This document shows positions 1 to 7,295 of a DNA stretch of 33,843 nt, in pieces. The notes under the pieces were generated by a model. That model saw nothing but the letters and a program-made list of their open reading frames with translations. It searched no databases and was not told the origin of the DNA. The translations under genes and the position numbers were made by a program. The stretch is taken from NCBI GenBank assembly GCA_900546245.1, contig URBY01000013.1, positions 1 through 33,843 of the forward strand. Direction: 5' to 3'. Source of the stretch: an uncultured Mycoplasmatota bacterium. GTDB taxonomy: Bacteria > Bacillota_I > Bacilli_A > RF39 > UBA660. Each line of letters opens with the position of its first letter. The first letter of the stretch is position 1.

Positions 1-21
1 TCCTTTATTATTTATTTTCAT
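1..21 (-). CDS. Start of a pilin-like protein (partial, runs off left edge)
   Basis: Only the first seven codons are inside the window; read on the minus strand they give MKINNKG. The neighbouring gene ending at 135 begins MKMNNKG, the short basic leader of a prepilin-like protein, so this is probably the start of a paralogue. A purine-rich AGGGAG stretch lies about 13 bases upstream and AAAAAAGG directly precedes the start. Too little is visible to say what domain follows the leader. Confidence 0.45.
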
Positions 22-114
22 ACCTTTTTTACTCCCTCATACTATACTTATTACTCTAAGTATACCCCCAGGAAGCGTTTGCCAAGAGATTTTTATCCTA
101 TTTTAAAAGAAAAA

Positions 115-136
115 AAATCACTAACATTAGTGATTT
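115..136 (-). terminator. Rho-independent terminator after the pilin/tail-collar gene
   Basis: Perfect 10-base inverted repeat AAATCACTAA / TTAGTGATTT (115-124 and 127-136), followed on the minus strand by a run of T residues. It overlaps the stop codon of the gene ending at 135 and separates it from the next leader at 21-1. Confidence 0.75.
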
Positions 137-824
137 ATTTAACTCTTTTATATATATATGTAACTATATATGGTTCTACATTATTATGTGCACCGCTTCC
201 GCCTGTATTATTATTTGTCGCAGTTACAGCATTAGTAATCATAGTATATCCTCTTCCACCATATGCATAACTACCTATATACATACTTATATCTGGTTCA
301 ACACTTCCACTATTTAATCCAATTCTAGATCTTCCATTGTCAAATCCAACATGATGAAAATGTGGATTTTGAGTGTGTGTATGACTAGGCATTTCTGCTA
401 CTGTTAATTTATGAGTGTATTCACCGCCTGTACTACCATTTGCAAATGTTTGAACAAGTCCATTACTATCTGTTCCAGTTCCATCTCCTATTATAGTTCT
501 ACCTTGTGCATATTTTTCCCATTCTCCACCAATTGCATCATGAACTTGACTAGCTTCAGAATATGTAGTAGTCATATATATACTTCCTACTGGATACATT
601 TTATCTACTAAATTAGACATTTGTTGTTTCAATAATTCTATCTCAGTTTGTAAGGATCCACCAGCACTATAATCAATACTATTTGTCACTTTATCTGTTA
701 TATTTTTATTAAGAGATTTTGAATTATTCATAGTTTGTATAAGCATAAGCATACTTACTAAAAATAACGCAAGAACACTAAACATTATTATTGTACTTGC
801 ATATCCTTTATTATTCATTTTCAT
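135..824 (-). CDS. Pilin-like membrane-anchored protein with a phage tail-collar domain
   Basis: 229 residues. Residues 1-7 form a short basic leader ending KG, followed by Y-A-S-T and a hydrophobic helix to about residue 30. This is the layout of a type IV prepilin-like or single-pass anchored protein with possible cleavage after G7; the Glu usual at +5 of major pilins is absent. Residues 35-75 are polar and may be helical. From about 77 to the end is a domain like phage tail-collar or baseplate fibres: a PVGSIYMTT start, a GGEW segment, AQGRTIIGDG, GGEYTHKLTVAEMPSHTHT, and the closing GAHNNVEPYIVTYIYKR. No other phage gene is nearby; its neighbours are sporulation genes. ATG start with AAGG nine bases upstream. 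Inference: a surface fibre or adhesin built by joining a pilin-type anchor to a phage-derived receptor-binding fold. The domain call is strong; export and assembly are not proven. Confidence 0.75.
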   Translation of the reverse strand: MKMNNKGYASTIIMFSVLALFLVSMLMLIQTMNNSKSLNKNITDKVTNSIDYSAGGSLQTEIELLKQQMSNLVDKMYPVGSIYMTTTYSEASQVHDAIGGEWEKYAQGRTIIGDGTGTDSNGLVQTFANGSTGGEYTHKLTVAEMPSHTHTQNPHFHHVGFDNGRSRIGLNSGSVEPDISMYIGSYAYGGRGYTMITNAVTATNNNTGGSGAHNNVEPYIVTYIYKRVK

Positions 825-873
825 TTTACCACACCTTCTACCATATATATTAAGTATATATTATTTTTAAATT

Positions 874-1200
874 TTATTCAATAAGTTTTTCAACAACTTT
901 AAATGTTTTTTCTAATGATCCTGTTATACCATTATTAATTAAATCAGATAATGTATTTCCTATTTCAGTAACCTTATTATCATATTTTACTTTATTATCA
1001 GTTAAATAATCTTTAATATCAACTTTTTTTCCATTTTTTATATCATTTTCAAACTCTTTCATTTTTTCTTCTGTCATTTTATTTTGTTCACTTTTTTCAT
1101 ATTCATAATATCCTGAAACTGACGCAACATAAAAAGAAATATACAAAGTAAATAATACAAACATTATAGTATTAAATATCTTTTTTGGTTTTATTTTCAA
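874..1200 (-). CDS. Small membrane-anchored protein coupled to spoIIP, function unknown
   Basis: 108 residues with no family I recognise. A basic N-terminus (MKIKPKKIF) leads into one hydrophobic segment at about residues 10-30. The rest is charged, probably helical, Lys/Glu-rich and likely outside the membrane. The start is TTG, chosen because AAGGGGTGA sits seven bases upstream; that Shine-Dalgarno overlaps the spoIIP stop codon, so translation is probably coupled to spoIIP. Position suggests a sporulation role, for example a partner at the engulfing membrane, but this is inference from context only. Confidence 0.7.
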   Translation of the reverse strand: MKIKPKKIFNTIMFVLFTLYISFYVASVSGYYEYEKSEQNKMTEEKMKEFENDIKNGKKVDIKDYLTDNKVKYDNKVTEIGNTLSDLINNGITGSLEKTFKVVEKLIE

Positions 1201-1207
1201 AGTTATA

Positions 1208-2206
1208 TCACCCCTTAATATATTTTATTACTATATTACTAAGTGCTTCTACAGTATTCATTACCTCTTCCATTGTATTTTCCTTTGCTCCAATTTCAAT
1301 TAAAATAACATTATTATTTAAATCTTGATTATATATTGCCTTTCTTTCAAATATACCTCTAGATAATCCAGGATATAACTCATCAGATATATTATCTAGT
1401 GATTTCATTAACTTTTTATTTTCTAAATAATTAGGATTATTAGTACCTAATACAAATAAAACTCTTGCATAATCTTTTCCATTAATATTTGCAGTAGAAA
1501 TCTTTTTACTAACTGCATCTCTATGTATATCTATATAATATTTTAAAGTACTATATTTTCCCATTTTATCTTTTATAAAAATTCTAGTAGTTGAATAAAA
1601 ATCATTATCTTTTATACCAGATACTCTAATAAATTCATTAATATTAGTATCTTCTGTTATTGTACTAATTCCTGATTTATTTAACTTTTCAGATAATAAA
1701 TATGAAGTCATAAGTACATTTGGTTTAATATTAGTACTTTCAAATCCATTACTAGAATATGTTTCAAGTTGATGAGTATTATATAAATATATTATTGGAT
1801 TTTCATTTTCTTCTACCATATTTTCTACATATGATGTAATTTTAGAATAAACATTATTATCATAATCATCATCTATAGCTGTTTTATCTTTTTCATAAAC
1901 TACTTCATTTTGCTTAGGATTATTTTTTATTTTACTATCAAGTAATGTTTTAGGATCTTTTAAATTAATATTAGATACTAGTTTTATTCCCTCTTCTAAT
2001 AAAATCTTTGAGTTTTTATTGTTGTAGGAATTTTCTAATAAATAATCTACATATTTTTTATCTCTAACATCAATATTTTTTTTATTTAAATAATTAAATG
2101 TTAGAGAATAAGAAATATAAATAAGTAATACAAATAAAAATAATTTAAATATACTTCTTTTATAACTTTTCTTTTTACTATTATTTTTAAGCTTTATTTT
2201 TTTCAT
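1208..2206 (-). CDS. spoIIP: Stage II sporulation protein P, engulfment peptidoglycan hydrolase
   Basis: About 332 residues. A basic N-terminus is followed by a membrane anchor at roughly residues 20-35, a linker, and the conserved SpoIIP domain from about residue 130. Family signatures visible: the IIYLYNTHQLETYSS block (the usual form is YNTHTSESY), the DIHRDA block, and the late LIEIGAKENTMEEV block. The two His and the Glu in these blocks are the likely metal ligands, by analogy with amidase_3-type hydrolases. In Bacillus, SpoIIP works with SpoIID and SpoIIM to thin septal peptidoglycan during engulfment. The ATG at 2206 is preferred over an in-frame GTG nine bases upstream because AGGGTGA lies at correct spacing before the ATG. 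gpr is 80 bases upstream, as in many spore formers. Confidence 0.92.
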   Translation of the reverse strand: MKKIKLKNNSKKKSYKRSIFKLFLFVLLIYISYSLTFNYLNKKNIDVRDKKYVDYLLENSYNNKNSKILLEEGIKLVSNINLKDPKTLLDSKIKNNPKQNEVVYEKDKTAIDDDYDNNVYSKITSYVENMVEENENPIIYLYNTHQLETYSSNGFESTNIKPNVLMTSYLLSEKLNKSGISTITEDTNINEFIRVSGIKDNDFYSTTRIFIKDKMGKYSTLKYYIDIHRDAVSKKISTANINGKDYARVLFVLGTNNPNYLENKKLMKSLDNISDELYPGLSRGIFERKAIYNQDLNNNVILIEIGAKENTMEEVMNTVEALSNIVIKYIKG

Positions 2207-2227
2207 AAGTATCACCCTAGTAGTATG

Positions 2228-2254
2228 ATAGTATGAATTATATAAAATATATGT
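2228..2254 (-). promoter_or_regulatory. Candidate sigma-E-like promoter before spoIIP
   Basis: On the minus strand, an ACATATA element is followed 12 bases later by CATACTAT, close to the sigma-E consensus (GCATATT / CATACAAT) though the spacer is short. spoIIP belongs to the sigma-E regulon in Bacillus, which fits. AT-rich sequence produces such matches easily, so support is modest. Confidence 0.35.
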
Positions 2255-2285
2255 CGATATGTATAACTAAAACATAAATTTTACA

Positions 2286-3311
2286 CTATAAATGATTTAC
2301 TTTTTCATGAAGTGCATTATTTATACCAGAAGATACTAATTTAGATAATTTATCTATTACAAAATCAACTTCTTTAGGTGTCACTATCATATTATATCCA
2401 ATAGGATTTATAGCTTCACCAATTAAACTTCTAAATTCTTCTTTTGATAAAGTACCAAGCATTCCAAATAAATTTTCTTTTTCGTTATTAGAAAGGTTTC
2501 CCTTATCTATATTAGTTCTTACTATTTTTAATTTTTCTTTAGGTTTATCTATATTATTTTTCATGTGATAAAAATAGTTTTCAAGATAACTAAATGTATC
2601 TGTTACTATTGTTACTGTATCTACTACTGTTGGAATACCAATTGCAAATACAGGTATATTTAATATATTTTCACTTATTTCTTTTCTAGTATTACCAATA
2701 CCTGAACCTGGATTTATTCCAGCATCTGTAATTTGTATTGTTTTATTTACTCTATTTACATTAGATGCTTTAAGTGCATCTATAACTATTATAAAATCTG
2801 GTTTTAATTCTTTAGCAATTGCGTAAACAACATTACTTGTTTCCATTCCTGTCTGACCCATTACCCCTGGATTAAATGCAGAAACTACTCTAAAACCTTC
2901 TTCAACATTAAGTCCCATATCAAAAAAATGATTTGTAACTATTATATCGCTTACAGACTTAGGTCCTAAAGAATCAGGTGTACTTTTTTCATTACCAAGA
3001 CCTACAATCATACACGAATCATCTTTTTTTATGTTATGAACTAAAAGCATATTCTTTATTTCTTCAATAAAAACTTTTTCTACTTCTTTACTATTATTAA
3101 AATCAGTAACATCATCAAATTCAATTGTTATATATTTACCTATATTCTTATTAAATTTATCTTTATTATCTTCATTAATATCAAGTGTAATTACATTTAT
3201 ACTACCATTTTTCTTTTCACTTACATATTTACTTTTATCATCTTCATTAACTTCTTCTAAAGCTAAATCTGTTCTTACATTTAAGGAACTTAAATCAATA
3301 TTGTGACTCAT
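2286..3311 (-). CDS. gpr: Spore germination protease GPR
   Basis: 341 residues, close to the usual length (about 370 in Bacillus). GPR degrades small acid-soluble spore proteins at germination; it is made as a zymogen that loses an N-terminal propeptide. Signatures: the N-terminal NVRTDLALEE segment typical of the propeptide region, GLGNEKSTPDSLGP, FNPGVMGQTGMET, IIVIDALKASNVNRVN and INPGSGIGNTRKE with IPTVVD. The Asp residues in TPDSLGP and VIDALK correspond to the positions proposed as catalytic in this atypical aspartic protease family. ATG start with AGAGGTGA at good spacing. Divergent from rpsT and upstream of spoIIP on the same strand. No clear sigma-G promoter could be picked out. Confidence 0.95.
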   Translation of the reverse strand: MSHNIDLSSLNVRTDLALEEVNEDDKSKYVSEKKNGSINVITLDINEDNKDKFNKNIGKYITIEFDDVTDFNNSKEVEKVFIEEIKNMLLVHNIKKDDSCMIVGLGNEKSTPDSLGPKSVSDIIVTNHFFDMGLNVEEGFRVVSAFNPGVMGQTGMETSNVVYAIAKELKPDFIIVIDALKASNVNRVNKTIQITDAGINPGSGIGNTRKEISENILNIPVFAIGIPTVVDTVTIVTDTFSYLENYFYHMKNNIDKPKEKLKIVRTNIDKGNLSNNEKENLFGMLGTLSKEEFRSLIGEAINPIGYNMIVTPKEVDFVIDKLSKLVSSGINNALHEKVNHL

Positions 3312-3356
3312 TTATATTCACCTCTTTACTATTTTTACCAAAAATCACAATTATTA

Positions 3357-3385
3357 TTGATTTTTTGTATATTATTTGATAAAAT
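3357..3385 (+). promoter_or_regulatory. Sigma-A promoter of rpsT
   Basis: TTGATT (-35, 3357-3362), a 17-base spacer and TAAAAT (-10, 3380-3385), with an extended -10 TG at 3377-3378. The predicted transcript starts about 25 bases before the rpsT start codon. Confidence 0.7.
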
Positions 3386-3416
3386 TAATGGAGTTAGAGG
3401 TCATGGAGGTGAAAAA

Positions 3417-3659
3417 ATGGCAAATATCAAGAGTGCAAAAAAAAGAATTAAAGTTAATGAAACTAAAAGAGCTAATAATGTACCTGTAAAATCTGTTATG
3501 AAAACTACTGTTAAGAAAGCTTTAACAAATCCTACTGCTGAAACTTTTAATGAGGCAAACAAAAAAATTGATAAAGCTTTAAAAAGTGGAATTATTACAA
3601 AAAATAAAGCAGCTAGACAAAAATCTCGTATAGCTAAAAAATTAAACAATAATAATTAA
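3417..3659 (+). CDS. rpsT: 30S ribosomal protein S20
   Basis: 80 residues, Lys/Arg/Ala-rich and helical, beginning MANIKSAKKRI and ending AARQKSRIAKKLNNNN, as in bacterial S20. S20 binds 16S rRNA early in assembly of the small subunit. The ATG at 3417 is chosen because GGAGGTGA lies six bases upstream and S20 proteins begin with MAN or MAN-like residues; the frame stays open further upstream but that part is not S20-like. Monocistronic by appearance, with its own promoter and a terminator. The gpr-rpsT arrangement is common in Firmicutes. Confidence 0.96.
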   Translation: MANIKSAKKRIKVNETKRANNVPVKSVMKTTVKKALTNPTAETFNEANKKIDKALKSGIITKNKAARQKSRIAKKLNNNN

Positions 3660-3686
3660 TATCTTTTATAGATATTTTTTTTATTT
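3658..3686 (+). terminator. Weak rho-independent terminator after rpsT
   Basis: Short stem AATATCT / AGATATT (3658-3664 and 3670-3676) with a TTTAT loop, running into a long T tract interrupted by one A. The stem is only 7 AT-rich pairs, so termination may be incomplete. Confidence 0.5.
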
Positions 3687-3713
3687 TTTGATATCATTAT
3701 TATAGGTGATAAT

Positions 3714-4646
3714 ATGAAAAAACTAATAACAATTGTAATTGCTTTACTTTCATGTTTAAATATTGTAGATTCAAAATACGCAAATAATCAAATAATAGAT
3801 TATATAAAAAACACATATTTAAATAGAGATTATTATATTACTACTAATTTAGATGCACTTAAAATAAATGAATATAAGATTAAAAACTATAATTCTTTTG
3901 TAAATGATACTGATAATTTTAAACCAAAAAATAGGCAAGAATTATTAAATGTATATTATACTGTTTTAAATAATGGATGGGATAATTTTTCTTTTTATTG
4001 TGATAAAAAATATACAAATTGCTTAAACGATATTGAAGTAATTTCAAAAGATAAAGTAACATTTTCATATATGAATCAATTAGTTCATCCTTTTAACTCA
4101 TATAGTTCAATTGAATCAAACTATAGTAATAACGGCAGAATTGATATAAAGATTAATAAAAAATATAGTGTTGATGATATAAAAATGATTAAAGATAAAA
4201 TGAATGAACTAATAATTAATTTGAATATTAATTCATATAATAACGTTACCGATAAAATTAAAGTGTTTCATGATTATATAGCAAATACAAATAAATATGA
4301 TTCTGATAGAGCAAATAAAGATAATTCAAAATATCATTCTGATTCTGCGATTGGAACATTATTTGAAGGTATGAGTGTATGTAGTGGATATACTGATACT
4401 TTATCAATATTTTTAAATATGATTAATGTTGATAATGTTAGAGTTTCTACTGAAAATCATATATGGAATGCACTTAAATTGGATGATAATTGGTATCATA
4501 TAGATCTTACTTGGGATGATCCTATTACTACAAACGGACAAGATATAATTATATATGATTATTATTTAATAACAACAAGTGAGTTAAATCAAAAAAATGA
4601 TAATGAGCATAAATTTAATTCTTCTGTTTATGATTATTTAAAATAA
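3714..4646 (+). CDS. Secreted transglutaminase-like protein
   Basis: 310 residues. Residues 1-20 look like a cleavable signal peptide (MKK then a hydrophobic run and S-C-L-N). The C-terminal half carries a transglutaminase-like (papain-fold) domain with a complete triad: Cys223 in GMSVCSGYTD, His249 in ENHIWNALK and Asp264 in WYHIDLTWDDP. This core is common in exported cysteine proteases and transglutaminase-like enzymes of Gram-positive bacteria that act on wall or surface proteins. The N-terminal half (20-180) has no recognisable domain. RBS is GGTGATAAT before the ATG. It stands alone between rpsT and the converging miaA operon, so context does not point to a substrate. Confidence 0.8.
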   Translation: MKKLITIVIALLSCLNIVDSKYANNQIIDYIKNTYLNRDYYITTNLDALKINEYKIKNYNSFVNDTDNFKPKNRQELLNVYYTVLNNGWDNFSFYCDKKYTNCLNDIEVISKDKVTFSYMNQLVHPFNSYSSIESNYSNNGRIDIKINKKYSVDDIKMIKDKMNELIINLNINSYNNVTDKIKVFHDYIANTNKYDSDRANKDNSKYHSDSAIGTLFEGMSVCSGYTDTLSIFLNMINVDNVRVSTENHIWNALKLDDNWYHIDLTWDDPITTNGQDIIIYDYYLITTSELNQKNDNEHKFNSSVYDYLK

Positions 4647-4675
4647 AGGACTATTTAAAATAGTCCTTTATTTTT
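4645..4675. terminator. Bidirectional terminator between the transglutaminase gene and miaA
   Basis: Perfect 12-base inverted repeat AAAGGACTATTT / AAATAGTCCTTT (4645-4656 and 4658-4669), with T-rich sequence on both sides. It serves both converging genes and overlaps the miaA stop codon (TAG). Confidence 0.88.
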
Positions 4676-5526
4676 TCATTAACCTTATTTATAGTATTAT
4701 CAAAATTATTAAAATCTACATTAAACCAATTTAAATTTAATTTATTATTAAACCATGTATATTGTCTTTTAGCATAATGTCTACTATTTTTTTTGATTAA
4801 ATCAATTGCTTCTTCTTTTGTTATTTTTTTATCATAGTAAAGAAATAATTCCTTGTATCCAATAACAGTTCTTAAGCTTTTTGCATTTTTATTTTTATTA
4901 TAAAAATATTTAGCTTCATCTTCTAATCCATTTTTAAGCATTATATCTACTCTTTTATTAATTCTATCATATAAAATGTTTCTATCTGTTGTAAGACCGA
5001 TAAAATATACATTATTATATAAAAGGTTGTCACCAGTTTTATTTTCTGCACCATTTTCTAAATTAATTAATTCACGAACAAGTCTTCTGTTATTATTTTT
5101 ATCTACAACTGAATTTGGATTTATTTTGTATATTTTATCTAATAATTCAGAGTTTGTTAAATTATCATATTTATGACTTTCTTCTTCTTTATTAAATCTA
5201 TAATCATATAATAATGCTTTAATATAAAGTCCAGTTCCACCTACAATAATTACATTTTTATTTTCTTTTAATAATTTATTAAGTACCCTTCTAGCATCTA
5301 TTTGATAATCAAATACTGTATAATCTTCATCATATTCTTTTATATCAAATAAATGATGAGGAATACCTTCTTTTTCTTCTTCTGTTACTTTTGCAGACGC
5401 TATATCTATTTTCTTATATACTTGAACACTATCTGCATTAATTATTTCTGCATTATATTTTTTTGCAAGTTCTATACTTAATTTTGTTTTACCTACGCTC
5501 GTTGGACCAGATATTACTATAATCAT
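4651..5526 (-). CDS. miaA: tRNA dimethylallyltransferase
   Basis: 291 residues, near the usual 300-315. Transfers a dimethylallyl group to A37 of tRNAs reading codons that begin with U. Signatures: the P-loop GPTSVGKT at residues 7-14, the INADSVQVYKKIDIASAK block, GIPHHLFDI, GGTGLYIKALLYDY, and the late YAKRQYTWFNNK block. The last gene of the apparent operon mutL - SGNH hydrolase - unknown - miaA, 15 bases after its upstream neighbour. It ends in TAG, evidence that TAG is a normal stop here. Confidence 0.96.
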   Translation of the reverse strand: MIIVISGPTSVGKTKLSIELAKKYNAEIINADSVQVYKKIDIASAKVTEEEKEGIPHHLFDIKEYDEDYTVFDYQIDARRVLNKLLKENKNVIIVGGTGLYIKALLYDYRFNKEEESHKYDNLTNSELLDKIYKINPNSVVDKNNNRRLVRELINLENGAENKTGDNLLYNNVYFIGLTTDRNILYDRINKRVDIMLKNGLEDEAKYFYNKNKNAKSLRTVIGYKELFLYYDKKITKEEAIDLIKKNSRHYAKRQYTWFNNKLNLNWFNVDFNNFDNTINKVNEKIKDYFK

Positions 5527-5541
5527 ATTTTTACCTCCAAA

Positions 5542-6651
5542 TTATCTAAAAAATAAATATCTTTCTTCATATGGAACATATTTTTTTATTTTGCTTATTT
5601 CTTCTTTTGCTTCTCTATTACTACCAATATCTAATAAAGATGGAAAAGAAAATATAAAATCATTATTTTTTTCATCATACATAAGTTTTGGAATTTGAAC
5701 TATATTAAAATCCATTAAAAGATAATTAAAAAACTCTTCATAAATATTATCTATTGAAGTTGTTATTGTTCTTGAAATAGTTGTTTCAATTTTTGAATAA
5801 CCAAACATCATAACAAGTAAATCATTACTTATATCTTTAAATATCTTTGAATTTTTTAATTTTTCATCTAAAAAGCCATAATTCTTATATGCACAAAGTT
5901 TTGATATAAGATTATTAATCATCTCATTTATATCTGCTGATTTTAAACCTATAGAAAATATTTTATCATATATATCTTTCTTTATCTTTGAATATTCATT
6001 AATTAAATTTAATGCATTATCATTATAGATACCTTTAGTATAAAAAGGTAATATATCAAATATATTAGCATTATAATTAACCATATTTAATACATCTATT
6101 CCTGTTATATCACTTGAACATTTAATTATTTTAGTTGGATTATTTGCATCATAATACATTTTTAATTCTTCACTAATTATAGGTTCTATTAAAACAAATT
6201 TACATTTTTCACTATTTAAATCAACATAATTTAAATAATAAGAATCAAATATATCATCCATACTTACATCTTTTACGTATAATTTTTTATTAGTCATTTC
6301 TTCTATTTTTTCTTTTATCCTAGGAAATGCAGCAAAATATTTATAATCATTAATATCCATAAAATAAATATTATCTTCATATACCAAATATGTTAATTTT
6401 TTATTTATTACATAATTAGCATAATCATTATTCAAAAATGATAATGCATCTTTTACATGATTATTTATAATTGTTTCATAATGATTACTATTTGAACTAC
6501 AATATAATTTACCATCAGGATCTATAAAAAGAGGTGTTAAATACATAATAAGTGGTTCTAAACCTAATTTTTTTAAATCTTCATCTTCACTATTTACTAT
6601 GTTTTCTTTTTTTAACCTAAATGTTATTTCATCATAAAAAGGTATAGCCAT
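5542..6651 (-). CDS. Unknown cytosolic protein in the mutL-miaA operon
   Basis: 369 residues; I do not recognise a family. No signal peptide or membrane segment. It begins MAIPFYDEITFRLKK, contains a segment LYCSSNSNHYETI around residue 55, and ends KKYVPYEERYLFFR. The composition is Asn/Asp/Tyr-rich like its neighbours, so there is no sign of recent transfer. The ATG at 6651 is preferred to an in-frame GTG nine bases upstream because AGGTGATAA lies just before it; the upstream hydrolase stop TGA sits inside this Shine-Dalgarno, indicating translational coupling. The N-terminal region reads like a housekeeping or phage-like unknown, but no function should be assigned. Confidence 0.75.
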   Translation of the reverse strand: MAIPFYDEITFRLKKENIVNSEDEDLKKLGLEPLIMYLTPLFIDPDGKLYCSSNSNHYETIINNHVKDALSFLNNDYANYVINKKLTYLVYEDNIYFMDINDYKYFAAFPRIKEKIEEMTNKKLYVKDVSMDDIFDSYYLNYVDLNSEKCKFVLIEPIISEELKMYYDANNPTKIIKCSSDITGIDVLNMVNYNANIFDILPFYTKGIYNDNALNLINEYSKIKKDIYDKIFSIGLKSADINEMINNLISKLCAYKNYGFLDEKLKNSKIFKDISNDLLVMMFGYSKIETTISRTITTSIDNIYEEFFNYLLMDFNIVQIPKLMYDEKNNDFIFSFPSLLDIGSNREAKEEISKIKKYVPYEERYLFFR

Positions 6652-6656
6652 ATTTA

Positions 6657-7286
6657 TCACCTATAGTTAATTATTTTTTTAAATACTTCCTCACTCATCA
6701 TTTCATGTCCTTCATAATTCATATGAAGTCCATCTTTAAATAAGGGAACACAATTAAGGCATATTATATCATAATTATGTGAATTAAAATACTTTATTAT
6801 TTTCTCTCTTTTTTCTTCACTATCTTTATTAAATAATGGCTGAGTTAAACCATGTTTAAAATTAACAGGCATTATATAAATTATTTTTGGTAATTCTCCT
6901 TTATTATAGTATTTATTTTTATAAAGTAAATTAGAATTATCTTCTATTAATACTTCTTTATACCATAATAAATCTTTTATAATATCTTTATAATCTTTAT
7001 TATATTTTATTTGTAAATCATTACTTCCAAGAGCAATTATAAGAATATCTATTGGTGCGTGTGATTTATAAATAGATAAAAATGAATCTTTACCATTTTT
7101 ATATGGTTCTTCTATATCAAAATTACCAGCAATTCTGCCAGGTAATCCTTCTTGAATTACTTTGTACTCACTTCCAAGTTTTTTTTGAAGTATATTCGCC
7201 CACTGTTTATCATCATCTATTCTTTTACCTAAAAAGAAATTATCTCCCCAAGTATTAGAATCACCGTATATTAATATCTTTTTCAT
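6657..7286 (-). CDS. SGNH/GDSL-family hydrolase
   Basis: 209 residues. All four SGNH blocks are visible: GDSNTWG with nucleophile Ser10, the Gly block EGLPGRIAG around residue 50, ALGSNDL with Asn89, and KDGLHMNYEGH with Asp185 and His188. Length and blocks resemble the arylesterase/acyl-CoA thioesterase-like branch (TesA/SGNH type) of cytosolic esterases. No signal peptide, so it probably acts on a small ester or acyl substrate in the cytoplasm; the substrate cannot be read from sequence. Nine bases after the mutL stop and overlapping the next gene's Shine-Dalgarno, so transcribed with mutL. It ends in TGA. Confidence 0.85.
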   Translation of the reverse strand: MKKILIYGDSNTWGDNFFLGKRIDDDKQWANILQKKLGSEYKVIQEGLPGRIAGNFDIEEPYKNGKDSFLSIYKSHAPIDILIIALGSNDLQIKYNKDYKDIIKDLLWYKEVLIEDNSNLLYKNKYYNKGELPKIIYIMPVNFKHGLTQPLFNKDSEEKREKIIKYFNSHNYDIICLNCVPLFKDGLHMNYEGHEMMSEEVFKKIINYR

Positions 7287-7295
7287 TTTTCCTCC

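Noticed and set aside
59..85. GC-rich patch with TTGGCA and TATACT on the minus strand as a promoter for the left-edge gene
   Set aside because: The spacer is only 15 bases and the -35 is imperfect; the patch is notable in AT-rich DNA but the evidence is too thin to call.
135..824. Prophage at the left edge
   Set aside because: Only one phage-like domain is present, attached to a pilin-type leader, and the adjoining genes are sporulation genes. No portal, terminase, capsid or integrase gene is visible.
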